Part shown: piece by piece, positions 1 through 8,652 of the stretch
Position numbering within the stretch: position 1 is the first letter of the stretch
How the letters are laid out: each line of letters starts with the position of its first letter
Source of the DNA: CAWGCE01 sp964480915
GTDB lineage: Bacteria; Planctomycetota; Planctomycetia; Pirellulales; Pirellulaceae
NCBI GenBank assembly: GCA_964480915.1
Contig: CAYZRS010000014.1
Span: 1-64,000 of the forward strand
Direction of reading: 5' to 3'
DNA: 64,000 bases
Program-made: the position numbers and the translations under genes
Notes under the pieces: generated by a model
Database searches by the model: none
Seen by the model: the letters and a program-made list of their open reading frames with translations, nothing else
What the model was told of the DNA's origin: nothing

Positions 1-215
1 ACAGCGTCCGGCTGAACCAGGACATTAACAGTAGTCTCGTGATCACTCACGGCCGCTACGCCCGGCCTGCCTGGCTCCATCATCCCAATGGAGACACCGT
101 TGCCTGTTAAGCCTGGTACAAGCAAGGCATTGATCCCATCTGGCCCCAGCGGATCCGCAGCGAATGCGCTTCCACACAAGACTAGCAATAGCACCAACGA
201 AGAAGAAGTTTTCAT
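1..215 (-). CDS. Secreted protein, N-terminal part (runs off left edge)
   Basis: The first 71 codons of a secreted protein are present and the rest lies beyond base 1. The start ATG is at 213-215 (complement), with GGAGG six bases upstream. The protein opens with a clear Sec signal peptide: Lys3, a Leu/Val-rich core, and a likely cut after a Ser-Ala-Phe-Ala stretch near residue 20. The mature part begins GPDGINALLVPGLTGNGVSI and continues into an EPGRPGV motif. The form 'G-x-T-G-x-G-V-x-I-G' followed by 'EPGRP' recalls the start of the catalytic region of subtilase-like exported proteins, but no catalytic residue lies in the visible part, so the family is a guess. It lies downstream of, and on the same strand as, the secreted protein at 243-1007, with a 27-base gap, so the two are probably co-transcribed. 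Confidence 0.75.
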   Translation of the reverse strand, partial: MKTSSSLVLLLVLCGSAFAADPLGPDGINALLVPGLTGNGVSIGMMEPGRPGVAAVSDHETTVNVLVQPDA

Positions 216-242
216 GACGCCCTCCGATGTTAGGACAATTGA

Positions 243-1007
243 CTATTGGATCGCGATTCGGCACGAACCAGACACCGATTTTTTCCAGGAGTCAAACCCA
301 ATGGCGGATCTGAGGAGGTGTTTCTCGGTTCTTTCGCTTTCACATGGAATGCGGGTCACTTCGACGCACAGCTCTTGAGGCTGAACTGATGTCACTGGAA
401 TTAAGGACACGCTGGCGATGTGAATCGGGGAACTGATTGCGTTTGGTTCATCCGAGGTATCGAAGGAATAATTGATTGTTATCGTGTTTGCATTACTCGT
501 AATGCTTCGGAAGAGTATCGGTCCAATGCCCCAGTCGGTAAAGAAAACTAGAGTGATATTGTCGCCGCTCGAGAATGCCAATTGCGGCTCGCTTTCTTCG
601 ACCAAGACACTATGAGCACGCTTTAGTGCCTCTTTTCCATGCCCCAAGACGGCAAACATCTTTAGAGCAGGAAACTTCTTATTGACCGAACGCTCCATTT
701 CCCTCTCATTGCCTAACTTTCTCGCGATTTGCTGTGTGAGTGTATTGCCACGATTACGTTGACTTCGTAAGTCTCGGTGCACCTTCATCAGCTCAGCCGG
801 CACATCGGGCTCCAACTCAAAAATGTCACGAGTCCCTGGAATTCGATTTGACCAGACCGTACTAATCGGTATCTCTTCAGAATCTGCTGACTCTACAACT
901 TCAGCGGCACTATTCGGTAGATCCGATTCCTGTCCGGATACGCTGGACGATAAGGCTAATGAAACAGCAACTACGATCGTCTGCAACCACGCGTGGGATA
1001 ATGACAT
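243..1007 (-). CDS. Secreted protein of unknown function
   Basis: A 254-residue protein of no recognised family. The start at 1007 is preferred over an upstream in-frame ATG at 1070. GGAG lies nine bases before it, the translation then opens directly with a signal peptide (MSLSHAWLQTIVVAVSLALS, likely cut after Ser-Val-Ser-Gly), and a promoter-like sequence lies between the two ATGs. The mature protein begins acidic (ESADSEE), has a central Arg/Lys-rich helical part with the words TLTQQIARKLGNEREMERSV, and ends in a probable beta-rich half with three cysteines. It has no membrane segment after the signal peptide. The downstream gene on the same strand also encodes an exported protein. Function cannot be assigned from the sequence. 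Confidence 0.75.
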   Translation of the reverse strand: MSLSHAWLQTIVVAVSLALSSSVSGQESDLPNSAAEVVESADSEEIPISTVWSNRIPGTRDIFELEPDVPAELMKVHRDLRSQRNRGNTLTQQIARKLGNEREMERSVNKKFPALKMFAVLGHGKEALKRAHSVLVEESEPQLAFSSGDNITLVFFTDWGIGPILFRSITSNANTITINYSFDTSDEPNAISSPIHIASVSLIPVTSVQPQELCVEVTRIPCESERTEKHLLRSAIGFDSWKKSVSGSCRIAIQ

Positions 1008-1031
1008 GGGCTCGTCTCCGTGAACACAAGG

Positions 1032-1070
1032 TGACTTCGCTAAATATATCAGTTGGTTAGGCAACGGCAA
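1032..1070 (-). promoter_or_regulatory. Candidate promoter of the 243-1007 gene
   Basis: On the minus strand a TTGCCG hexamer (1070-1065) is followed after 16 bases by TATATT (1048-1043). Transcription would start about 30 bases before the chosen ATG at 1007. The arrangement resembles a sigma-70 type promoter and matches the one proposed for mraZ in this window. It is prediction only. Confidence 0.35.
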
Positions 1071-1491
1071 GTAATAGCAACAAGCAATTCCTCAAAGTAA
1101 TCGTGGGTAATAACCCTCGATTATCACACGCTAATGAATAAGATCATCTCTGGACTGGTGTCGCCCTGGCAATCCTATGCATTCAGTCACAGCAGCCGTA
1201 AAATCGCAACCCGAGTTTCCGACGATAGACTTGGCCAAGCATCAACCACGGCTTGCAACGATTCGTCATTGGCTACAATTTCGGTGCGCCGCTTTGAGGA
1301 ATTCGTTTCTCTCCGACGTTTTGGAGTTTCTTCGAGTCCCTCCGGGCCTATTTTTCTCAGCAATCGATTTTTTCATGGCACGGCCTCTTTCCGTTGACCC
1401 AGATTCGATTTGACCCAGCCGTCGTTCCCGCTTAGAACTGAAGATTCTACGCCGGGGGTGGCGTGCGTTTTTTAATTCGGAGGGGATGCTA
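1071..1491. other. Intergenic region before the metalloprotease gene
   Basis: There is no convincing gene here. Two overlapping short frames (1134-1397 and 1177-1413) have unlike-protein composition and no ribosome site. Visible structure: a GGGT-AATA-ACCC dyad at 1105-1116, and a 9-base direct repeat TTGACCCAG at 1394-1402 and 1410-1418, 16 bases apart. The second copy could serve as a -35 element (TTGACC) with a poor -10 (TTAGAA, 1432-1437) for the gene starting at 1492. Confidence 0.4.
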
Positions 1492-3123
1492 ATGACTCAA
1501 TCGCGTAATCTAATTCTTGCTCTCGTATGCCTCGTTTTCGCAGGCACTTCGATCGAATCGGCAAACGGCTTCATTCTTGGTAGCCGTTGGACTTCCACAG
1601 CGACGAATGGCGGTGGGTTGCAGTTTGGTGATGCGACCACGCTCACTTGGAGCATCGTTCCGGATGGGACGACCAACGACGCAGAAGGTCCTAGCGACCT
1701 GATCGCGACTCTCGATTCTGTCTTTGGCGCCGGACCTGGCGGGAGCGATCTGACGGTCCGTCCTTGGTTCACCTTTTTTGATCAAGCATTTGATCGCTGG
1801 GCTCAAGTTTCGGGGCTCTCTTACGCCTACGAACCGAACGACGATGGAGTGACCTCTTCGCTCAGTTCGAATCCTGGCGTGTTGGGTGTGCGTGGCGACG
1901 TTCGTATCGCGGGCAGCTTTCAAGATGGTCAGTCGGGCGTATTGGCTTTCAATTTTTTCCCAGACAACGGGGACATGACGCTCGACACGGGCGATACCAA
2001 CTTGATTGGAAACCCGACGAACAACCATCGCATCTTTCGAAACATTTTGATGCATGAACATGGCCACGGCATCGGTATTTCCCATGTCGAATCGAGCAAC
2101 GCCAATTTTCTCATGGAGCCGTTCTTGGCCTCGACGTTTGATGGTCCGCAACTGGATGATATTCGCGCTGCCCATCGCGGCTACGGTGACTTCTTCGAGA
2201 AAAGCAATAACGGCCAAGGAAACGACACGGCCGCGTTGGCTACTCCGCTCGGCCTGATCGACGATGGGCAAACGGCCGGCTTAGGTTCGCACGGTTCGAA
2301 TACGGTCGTCGCGGCAACCGATAGCGATTTCGTGAGCATCGACGGCAGTAGCGACACCGACTTCTTTTCCTTCTCGATTGATTCTGCGGCGACGGTCGAT
2401 ATCACGCTGATGCCTCGAGGTGCGGTTTATTCGCAGGGAGCTCAAGGTGGGTCGCAGTCGTCGTTCAACACAGCAGACGACAACAACCTAAGCCTGGCAC
2501 TGTTTGGAACCAATCAGACCAACTTACTGACCTCGAATAATTCGGGCGGTGCTGGTCAGCAAGATGCGATCAGTGGTTTTTCACTTTCTCAGGCGGGCGA
2601 GTACTACGTGCGCGTGGCAGGTGCTTCCGATTCGATGCAGTTTTACGATTTGCGAGTTTCGGTCATGGAGGACATGACCGTCATCGATGGCGATTTCGAT
2701 AACGATGGCGATTATGACTGCGATGATATCGATGCCTTGGTCGTAGAGATTGCGGGCGGCATGGACGGCGCTGATTTCGATCTGTCGGGTGATGGAATGG
2801 TCGACGGCACCGATTTGACCGCGTGGCTGTCAGAAGCTGGTGAAACGATCCTTGGGCCTGGGCAGGCTTTCTTGCCCGGCGACGCGACGCTCAATGGCGC
2901 GGTCGACGGTGAAGACTTCATCGCTTGGAATGCTCATAAATTCACCAGCACTCCATCTTGGTGCGACGGCGATTTCAATGCGGACGGCGTTATCAACGGT
3001 GCCGACTTCATCATCTGGAATGCCAACAAGTTCAGCTCCGCTGACGTATCGGCTGTGCCAGAACCGGTCTCGATGCTGTGGATGATCGGACTTGTCAGCT
3101 TCGCGACGTGGCGCCGGCGATAG
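1492..3123 (+). CDS. Secreted matrixin-like zinc metalloprotease with PPC, dockerin-like and PEP-CTERM regions
   Basis: An exported, probably cell-surface or matrix protease of 543 residues. Residues 188-198 read HEHGHGIGISH, the HExxHGxxxxH zinc-binding signature of metzincins (matrixin/M10 type), with Glu189 as catalytic base. An N-terminal signal peptide precedes it (residues 1-26, ending near Ala-Asn-Gly). After the protease domain, residues about 276-395 resemble a bacterial pre-peptidase C-terminal (PPC) beta-domain (SSDTDFFSF). Then come dockerin-like calcium loops (DFDNDGDYDCDD, DLSGDGMVDG, DFNADGVING). The C-terminus is VPEP, a hydrophobic stretch and Arg-Arg-Arg, the PEP-CTERM sorting signal. 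ATG 1492 is favoured over ATG 1486 because GGAGG at 1479-1483 abuts the first but sits eight bases from the second. A strong terminator follows. Family-level function is secure; the substrate is unknown. Confidence 0.9.
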   Translation: MTQSRNLILALVCLVFAGTSIESANGFILGSRWTSTATNGGGLQFGDATTLTWSIVPDGTTNDAEGPSDLIATLDSVFGAGPGGSDLTVRPWFTFFDQAFDRWAQVSGLSYAYEPNDDGVTSSLSSNPGVLGVRGDVRIAGSFQDGQSGVLAFNFFPDNGDMTLDTGDTNLIGNPTNNHRIFRNILMHEHGHGIGISHVESSNANFLMEPFLASTFDGPQLDDIRAAHRGYGDFFEKSNNGQGNDTAALATPLGLIDDGQTAGLGSHGSNTVVAATDSDFVSIDGSSDTDFFSFSIDSAATVDITLMPRGAVYSQGAQGGSQSSFNTADDNNLSLALFGTNQTNLLTSNNSGGAGQQDAISGFSLSQAGEYYVRVAGASDSMQFYDLRVSVMEDMTVIDGDFDNDGDYDCDDIDALVVEIAGGMDGADFDLSGDGMVDGTDLTAWLSEAGETILGPGQAFLPGDATLNGAVDGEDFIAWNAHKFTSTPSWCDGDFNADGVINGADFIIWNANKFSSADVSAVPEPVSMLWMIGLVSFATWRRR

Positions 3124-3149
3124 CCAGAATTTGGTAACGAATCAAAACG

Positions 3150-3187
3150 AAAGGCCTGGGCTAGAAGCTCAGGCCTTTTTTCTTTTG
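3150..3187. terminator. Bidirectional rho-independent terminator
   Basis: AAGGCCTG (3151-3158) pairs with CAGGCCTT (3170-3177), with a short inner helix, followed by a T-rich tract on the plus strand. On the minus strand the same hairpin is followed by TTTCGTTTT. It therefore serves both the metalloprotease gene (plus) and glmS (minus), which converge here. Confidence 0.85.
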
Positions 3188-3253
3188 ATTACCGCGTGAT
3201 TACCGCGTGGTTGCCACGGCGCGATTTGCCGAAACGGTTGCGGCTGCGGCTGC

Positions 3254-5119
3254 TTACTCCACCGTCACACTTTTCGCAAGGTTGCGTGGCTTGTCGACAT
3301 CACAGCCTCGCTGCAGCGCAATGTGATAGGAAAGCAATTGGAGCGGGACAATCGTCACAAAGGGCTGTAGGAAACTGTCAACGTTGGGGACGTAGATGAC
3401 ATCGTCAGCGATCTTGTGAACGCGATCGTCGCCTTCACCGACGATGGCGATGACTGGTCCGCCACGCGCTTTGACTTCTTCGAGGTTCGCCATGACTTTG
3501 TCGTAGACAAAGTCTTTCGTGATGATGAAGACACTCGGGGTGTGTTCATCGACCAGGGCGATGGGGCCGTGTTTCATTTCGGCCGCCGGGTAGCCTTCGG
3601 CGTGGATGTAGCTGATCTCTTTCAGCTTCAAGGCGCCTTCCAGGGCGGTGGGGAAATTGTATTGTCGGCCAAGATAGAGGAAGTTGTTGTGATGACAGTA
3701 CTTCTCGGCCACTCGTTTTACTTCATCGTTCGTTTTCAACGATTCTTCGACCTGGTCGGGCAGCTTTTGCATGGCGTCGATGATCCGACGTCCCGCTTCA
3801 TATCCCAGGTGACGAAGGCGGCCAAAATAGAGCGCCAGCATGGAGAGGATCATCAGTTGGGACGTGTAGGCTTTGGTCGAGGCGACGCCAATTTCGGGAC
3901 CGGCGTGCAGATAGATACCGCCATCTGCTTCCTGCGCGATCGTACTGCCAACAACGTTGCAAATCGCCAGCGTCGGGTGTCCTTTCCGTTTCGCTTCGCG
4001 TAGCGCGGCCAAAGTATCGGCCGTCTCGCCGCTTTGGGTGATGGCAAACAAGAGCGTCTTGTGATCGATGGGCGGGTTGCGATAGCGAAGTTCGCTCCCA
4101 TACTCCACTTCGACGGGGACGCGAGAGAGCTCTTCAATCACGTACTCGCCAAACAGTCCGGCGTGCCAACTCGTCCCGCAGGCGGTCAGTAGGATACGGC
4201 TGACTTGGCGCAAATGGCGAGCGGAGAGATTCAGCCCGCCAAACACGGCGGTGGCGTTGTCTTCGCTCAGGCGGCCTCGCATCGCATCGCGGAGCGACTT
4301 CGGCTGTTCGAAAATTTCCTTCAGCATGTAATGCGGAAATTCATTCAAGCTGAGGTCGGAATTGTCGACATGGAGTTTCTTGACATTGGGCTCGACATTG
4401 CCCGAATCGCGATGCAGGATCTTCAGCGAATTCGCCGTGACGACGGCCAGTTGATTGTCGGCCAAGTAGACGATGCGTTCGGTGAAGCCGGCCAAGGGGG
4501 AACCATCACTGGCGACGAAGTGCTCGTCTTTTCCAATGCCGACCACCAGGGGGCTGCCAAGCCGAGCGGCAATCATGACCTCTGGGTGATCGCGGAAAAC
4601 GATGACGAGCCCGTACGTCCCTTGGAGTTTTTGAAGTGCTTTCTTGACGCCAATGATCATGTGGCCATAGGGAGCATCTTCGGTCTTCTCGTCGGCCGCC
4701 GCTTCGACGTGCTTGTGGATTAAATGGGCCACGACCTCGCTGTCGGTAGCTGAGCGGAATTCGTAACCTTCTTCTGCAAGCTCACTCTTCAGCGATTGGT
4801 AGTTTTCAATCACGCCGTTGTGGGCGATTGCCAGCACATCGTTACCGCCAAAATGGGGATGTGCATTGTCTTCGGTGGGCGGTCCGTGAGTCGCCCAGCG
4901 GGTGTGCCCGATTCCGATCGATCCGGGCAGATCTTGTTCTTTTAATTTTTCGGCGAGTGAATCGATGCGACCAGCGGTTTTGGCGATCTCGAGGCTGCCG
5001 TTATCCAGCACGGTGACGATGCCTGCGCTGTCGTAGCCACGGTACTCAAGCCGTCTTAATCCTTGCAGTAGAAAATCGACTGCTTTGGCGCTTCCAACGT
5101 ACCCAACAATTCCGCACAT
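3254..5119 (-). CDS. glmS: Glutamine--fructose-6-phosphate aminotransferase (isomerizing)
   Basis: Converts fructose-6-phosphate and glutamine to glucosamine-6-phosphate, the first step to UDP-GlcNAc for peptidoglycan-type polymers, LPS and other glycans; cytoplasmic. The 621-residue length is usual. The N-terminus MCGIVGYVG exposes Cys2, the nucleophile of class II glutamine amidotransferases. The glutaminase domain covers about residues 1-230 (HTRWATHG present), followed by two SIS sugar-isomerase domains (about 295-430 and 465-600; SQSGETADT in the first). The C-terminus ends KPRNLAKSVTVE, as in the family. The mutase and uridylyltransferase for the next steps are also in this window (glmM-like at 13655, GlmU N-domain at 44747), but not linked to it. 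No glmS ribozyme core was recognised upstream. Confidence 0.97.
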   Translation of the reverse strand: MCGIVGYVGSAKAVDFLLQGLRRLEYRGYDSAGIVTVLDNGSLEIAKTAGRIDSLAEKLKEQDLPGSIGIGHTRWATHGPPTEDNAHPHFGGNDVLAIAHNGVIENYQSLKSELAEEGYEFRSATDSEVVAHLIHKHVEAAADEKTEDAPYGHMIIGVKKALQKLQGTYGLVIVFRDHPEVMIAARLGSPLVVGIGKDEHFVASDGSPLAGFTERIVYLADNQLAVVTANSLKILHRDSGNVEPNVKKLHVDNSDLSLNEFPHYMLKEIFEQPKSLRDAMRGRLSEDNATAVFGGLNLSARHLRQVSRILLTACGTSWHAGLFGEYVIEELSRVPVEVEYGSELRYRNPPIDHKTLLFAITQSGETADTLAALREAKRKGHPTLAICNVVGSTIAQEADGGIYLHAGPEIGVASTKAYTSQLMILSMLALYFGRLRHLGYEAGRRIIDAMQKLPDQVEESLKTNDEVKRVAEKYCHHNNFLYLGRQYNFPTALEGALKLKEISYIHAEGYPAAEMKHGPIALVDEHTPSVFIITKDFVYDKVMANLEEVKARGGPVIAIVGEGDDRVHKIADDVIYVPNVDSFLQPFVTIVPLQLLSYHIALQRGCDVDKPRNLAKSVTVE

Positions 5120-5229
5120 AGATCGGTTCCTAAAACACGAAACAATACCTTGCTGCCGCCTCTCCCAAGTCTAGCAAATTGCTCCGCTTCGAACGACCAA
5201 AACGAGCGACGGTCTGAACGGGAACGGCA

Positions 5230-5271
5230 AAAGACCGCGCCAGTCGCAATTACTGCGTCCGGCGCGGTCCA
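5230..5271 (-). terminator. Rho-independent terminator after the Asn/Gln-rich gene
   Basis: GACCGCGCC (5233-5241) is complementary to GGCGCGGTC (5261-5269). Read on the minus strand the hairpin is followed by TTTTGCC, fitting termination of the gene ending at 5332. A second, T-less hairpin (TGTCACC/GGTGACA) lies at about 5294-5315, between the stop codon and this terminator. Confidence 0.65.
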
Positions 5272-5331
5272 CTCACCTCGGACTTGGGTTTTGTCACCTG
5301 TTTCTGGGTGACAGCAGAGCTCACAGAGTGA

Positions 5332-5868
5332 CTACGGAACGTAGCGGCGAATCTGTTCGCTAGCGGTTGGAATTGGGGTGTAAGTTCGAGCCGGAGTCAC
5401 CGATGCGGTGCCGGTCGTGTTGTTGCTTTTCGTCATCTGAGCCTGCCCCTGAACCATCGGTTTTGCCTGCGTTACGGGCGTCGGGTTGTTCTGGATTTGG
5501 GACTGGTTTTGAAACTGGTTGGGGTTTTGGTTCACATTCGAGTTCTGATTTTGAAACTCGTTTTGGAACTGATTTTGATATTGGTTCTGGTACGTGTTTT
5601 GGTATGAATAGCCGTTGTTGTAATTGTTGTAGCCGTAGTTTCGGTTGCCGTTCCAGGACCAATTCGACGAGCGTTGGAAGACGTTTCGCGTCACGCCGGC
5701 AGCTTGTCGAGCTGAATTCGTGAAGGCGCGAGTCGTGTTTCCGACGAAGTGCCCTGGGCGATAAGAACGCTGCGAAAAGACTTGGGCGTCCGCGTCGGAT
5801 GGAGCAGCGAACGAAACCGCGATGGCAGCTGCAAAGCAGCAAGTCAAAATAGTTAGATTACGAATCAT
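5332..5868 (-). CDS. Secreted Asn/Gln-rich low-complexity protein
   Basis: A 178-residue exported protein. Residues 1-28 form a signal peptide, likely cut after Ala-Asp-Ala. Residues about 70-135 are dominated by Asn, Gln, Tyr and Phe in irregular repeats of the type NQYQNQFQNEFQNQ, which gives compositional bias rather than a folded domain. The tail is Thr/Pro-rich and ends in Arg-Arg-Tyr-Val-Pro. The sequence resembles low-complexity surface or matrix proteins, and the repeats could be aggregation-prone, but no function can be claimed. ATG 5868 is followed directly by the signal peptide; the upstream GAGAGGTTACTCGAG region is purine-rich. It is transcribed divergently from kdsB. Confidence 0.75.
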   Translation of the reverse strand: MIRNLTILTCCFAAAIAVSFAAPSDADAQVFSQRSYRPGHFVGNTTRAFTNSARQAAGVTRNVFQRSSNWSWNGNRNYGYNNYNNGYSYQNTYQNQYQNQFQNEFQNQNSNVNQNPNQFQNQSQIQNNPTPVTQAKPMVQGQAQMTKSNNTTGTASVTPARTYTPIPTASEQIRRYVP

Positions 5869-5901
5869 CTCGAGTAACCTCTCTGAATGTCAATTTAGTT
5901 G

Positions 5902-5929
5902 GATGCTCGTCTGTTCAATGTCGAGCATC
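5902..5929. promoter_or_regulatory. 8-bp hairpin in the leader of the Asn/Gln-rich gene
   Basis: GATGCTCG (5902-5909) pairs perfectly with CGAGCATC (5922-5929) across a 12-base loop. It lies 33 bases before the start at 5868 and between two divergent genes. It could be an mRNA hairpin or an operator. Confidence 0.35.
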
Positions 5930-6004
5930 GCTTGCTCGAAAACATACACGCCCAATCTTGAGTCGAGTTGAAGTGCTGCAAAAGTTTTCTTGGAGAGTGA
6001 AGCG

Positions 6005-6787
6005 ATGACGAAAAGTTGTTCGGTTAGCGCCGTTGTGATACCTGCGCGATTGGCGTCCACGCGGTTGCCGAGAAAGCTCTTGTTGGACACAACCGGAAGA
6101 CCTTTACTACAGCACACCTTCGAAGCGGCCAGTGCGGCGCAGCTTCCCAGCACGGTTTGCGTGGCGACCGAAGATGAAGAGATCGTCGAAGTCGTGCGTG
6201 GTTTCGACGGTCTGTCTATTTTGACGTCTGCCGGACTCAATAGTGGCACCGAGCGATTGGCCGAAGTTGCCGCCAACGCTTTGTCACACGTCGATATTTT
6301 CGTGAACGTGCAAGGTGACGAGCCGGAGATCGACGGCGATGCGATCGATGCGTTGATTCGGACTATGGAAGAGAATCCGGAACTAGAGATGGCGACGTTT
6401 GCGGCACCGATTCGCAATGCTCGAGAATTGCACGATCCGTCGTGCGTAAAGGTTGTCACCGACCATGCCGGTCAGGCAGTCTATTTCAGTCGCAGTCCGA
6501 TTCCCTACCCACGGGGTGGCGTTCGAGCAGATATGTTTGCCGATCCGCCTGTGTTTTTTCAGCACGTGGGCATCTACGCCTATCGGCGTGAATTCTTGCT
6601 GAGATTCGCATCGCTGCCCAAGAGTCCACTGGCTGAGCTCGAATCGCTCGAACAACTTGCCGCCCTGCAGGCGGGCGTGAAGATTCATGTCGGCATGTTA
6701 CCGGTCGCGACCTGTGGCATTGATACCCAGGATGACTATGACCGTTTCGTCGCTTCCCAGCGGGGCAAGCGACGTCAGGTCGCCTAG
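6005..6787 (+). CDS. kdsB: 3-deoxy-manno-octulosonate cytidylyltransferase
   Basis: Activates Kdo as CMP-Kdo for the inner core of lipopolysaccharide; cytoplasmic. The 260 residues match the family. The N-terminal loop VIPARLASTRLPRKLL is the nucleotide-binding signature, the FVNVQGDEPEI stretch (about residues 98-108) carries the metal- and substrate-binding Asp, and a RSPIPYPR-like element follows. A TTG at 5990 opens the frame, but ATG 6005 is the better start because GGAG lies nine bases upstream and the conserved domain begins right after. Its presence supports an LPS-bearing outer membrane in this organism. Confidence 0.95.
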   Translation: MTKSCSVSAVVIPARLASTRLPRKLLLDTTGRPLLQHTFEAASAAQLPSTVCVATEDEEIVEVVRGFDGLSILTSAGLNSGTERLAEVAANALSHVDIFVNVQGDEPEIDGDAIDALIRTMEENPELEMATFAAPIRNARELHDPSCVKVVTDHAGQAVYFSRSPIPYPRGGVRADMFADPPVFFQHVGIYAYRREFLLRFASLPKSPLAELESLEQLAALQAGVKIHVGMLPVATCGIDTQDDYDRFVASQRGKRRQVA

Positions 6788-6945
6788 TATTTCGTGGCGG
6801 CCGTTGCTGCCCTTCGCGGGCGAGGACCGGTTTTCTTGCGCCGCACCCCTCCGATTTCGATTGCTCTTCGCTTAGAATTGGGTTTCGCGGGAGTGGTGTG
6901 CTCTGCGCGCTGCATGGAAGTCTCAATCTCGGCTGGAGCATCTTT

Positions 6946-8628
6946 ATGGCCAAGCACATTTTTGTCACCGGTGGCGTTGTTAGCTCACTCGGAAAAGGTC
7001 TTACAAGTGCCTCCGTGGGGATGCTGCTCGAGCAGCGCGGCCTGAGCGTGCGGATGCAGAAACTCGACCCGTACATCAATGTCGACCCGGGTACGATGAG
7101 CCCTTACCAGCACGGTGAGGTTTATGTGCTGGATGACGGCAGCGAAACCGATCTCGACTTAGGTCACTACGAACGATTCACGCACAGTCCGCTGACGCGA
7201 AATTCGAATTACACGACCGGGCAAATTTATCTCAGCGTGATCGAAAAAGAACGTCGCGGTGTATTCTTGGGGAAGACCGTTCAGGTCATCCCTCATATCA
7301 CAAATGAAATCAAAGCGTGTATCAAACGACTGGCCGACGACGTCCAAGAGGACGAGACGGTCGACGTTGTGATTACAGAAATCGGTGGTACGGTCGGTGA
7401 CATTGAGAGCCAGCCGTTCCTCGAAGCGATTCGGCAGTTCGGACAGGACGTCGGCCGCGAGAACGTGTTGTTCATTCACCTGACGCTCGTGCCTTACCTC
7501 AAGGCGGCGGCTGAGCTGAAAACGAAGCCGACGCAGCACTCGGTTGGTATGTTGCGAGAGATCGGGGTTCAGCCCGATATCTTGATCTGTCGAACGGAAC
7601 GATCGCTCAGCCGTGAAGACCGCGAGAAGATTGCTCTCTTCTGCAATTTGCCCTTAGAGGCGGTGATTGAAGAGAAGGACAAAGACTTTTCGATCTACGA
7701 AGTTCCGCTCAGTTTGGTCGATAACGGACTGGATGAGCTGATCGTAAAGCGGCTCGGTCTGCAAGCCGGTGCGCCCAATCTGGATGCTTGGCACGAATTG
7801 CTGCATCGACTGCGAAATCCGGAACATGAAATCAGCATCGCAGTTGTCGGTAAGTATGCCGAGCATCGGGATGCCTATAAATCGATATACGAGGCGATCG
7901 ATCACGCCGGAATGCATCACAAGGCGCAGATCCGCGTGGGACGCATTCATAGCGAAGATGTGGAACGGGAGGGCCCAGAGCGGCTGTTGAGCGGCTACGA
8001 CGGACTGCTGATTCCCGGTGGGTTCGGTGAACGTGGAATCGACGGCAAAGTGGAAGCGATCCGCTGGGCTCGCGAACGGGGCGTCCCTTTCCTAGGCATC
8101 TGTCTTGGGATGCAATGTGCGGCCATCGAATTTGCTCGCAATGTTGTGGGGCTGGAAGGAGCCAACTCGACCGAATTCGATCGCGAGACCGAGCATCCGG
8201 TGATTTGTCTGCTGGACGAACAGCGCAATATCACGCTCAAAGGTGGCACGATGCGTTTAGGAGCAGAAGAATGTCACCTGGCAGAAGGAAGCAAGTCGGC
8301 CGAGCTTTACGAAGCGACGGTGATTCACGAACGCCATCGTCATCGCTACGAATTCAACAATACGTTTCGCCAGCAGTTCGCGGCTCATGGGTTGCAGTTT
8401 GCCGGACTTAGTCCTGATGAAGCGTTGGTCGAAATTATTGAAATCCCGTCGCATCCTTGGTTTGTTGCGGTTCAATTCCATCCGGAATTTAAGTCGAAGC
8501 CAACCCGTGCTCAGGCATTATTCGCCGGCTTTGTGGGGGCAGCCGTGAAGCGGAACGGGACCAAAACGCATAAGGCGGCCGCTGACGATTCGACGCAGGA
8601 CGAAATGTCCAGCGAAGCCAAAAGTTGA
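6946..8628 (+). CDS. pyrG: CTP synthase
   Basis: Makes CTP from UTP, ATP and glutamine; cytoplasmic. The 560-residue protein has the synthetase domain (about 1-270, opening KHIFVTGGVVSSLGKG) and a C-terminal class I glutamine amidotransferase domain with nucleophile Cys386 in FLGICLGMQ, plus the His-x-Glu pair in QFHPEFKSKP. The frame extends upstream to 6898, but ATG 6946 has GGAG seven bases before it and begins at the conserved family start. The last 20 or so residues (Lys/Ala/Asp/Ser-rich) extend beyond the usual end. CTP is also the co-substrate of the neighbouring KdsB. A DUF1844 gene follows 24 bases downstream. Confidence 0.97.
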   Translation: MAKHIFVTGGVVSSLGKGLTSASVGMLLEQRGLSVRMQKLDPYINVDPGTMSPYQHGEVYVLDDGSETDLDLGHYERFTHSPLTRNSNYTTGQIYLSVIEKERRGVFLGKTVQVIPHITNEIKACIKRLADDVQEDETVDVVITEIGGTVGDIESQPFLEAIRQFGQDVGRENVLFIHLTLVPYLKAAAELKTKPTQHSVGMLREIGVQPDILICRTERSLSREDREKIALFCNLPLEAVIEEKDKDFSIYEVPLSLVDNGLDELIVKRLGLQAGAPNLDAWHELLHRLRNPEHEISIAVVGKYAEHRDAYKSIYEAIDHAGMHHKAQIRVGRIHSEDVEREGPERLLSGYDGLLIPGGFGERGIDGKVEAIRWARERGVPFLGICLGMQCAAIEFARNVVGLEGANSTEFDRETEHPVICLLDEQRNITLKGGTMRLGAEECHLAEGSKSAELYEATVIHERHRHRYEFNNTFRQQFAAHGLQFAGLSPDEALVEIIEIPSHPWFVAVQFHPEFKSKPTRAQALFAGFVGAAVKRNGTKTHKAAADDSTQDEMSSEAKS

Positions 8629-8652
8629 TCTACCTTTCTGAAGAGAATACGT

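Noticed and set aside
1134..1413. Two overlapping short plus-strand frames before the metalloprotease
   Set aside because: They overlap each other in different frames, lack ribosome sites and show no protein-like features.
5120..5331. glmS ribozyme upstream of glmS
   Set aside because: The hairpins in this gap read as a terminator for the upstream gene, and no glmS ribozyme core was recognised.
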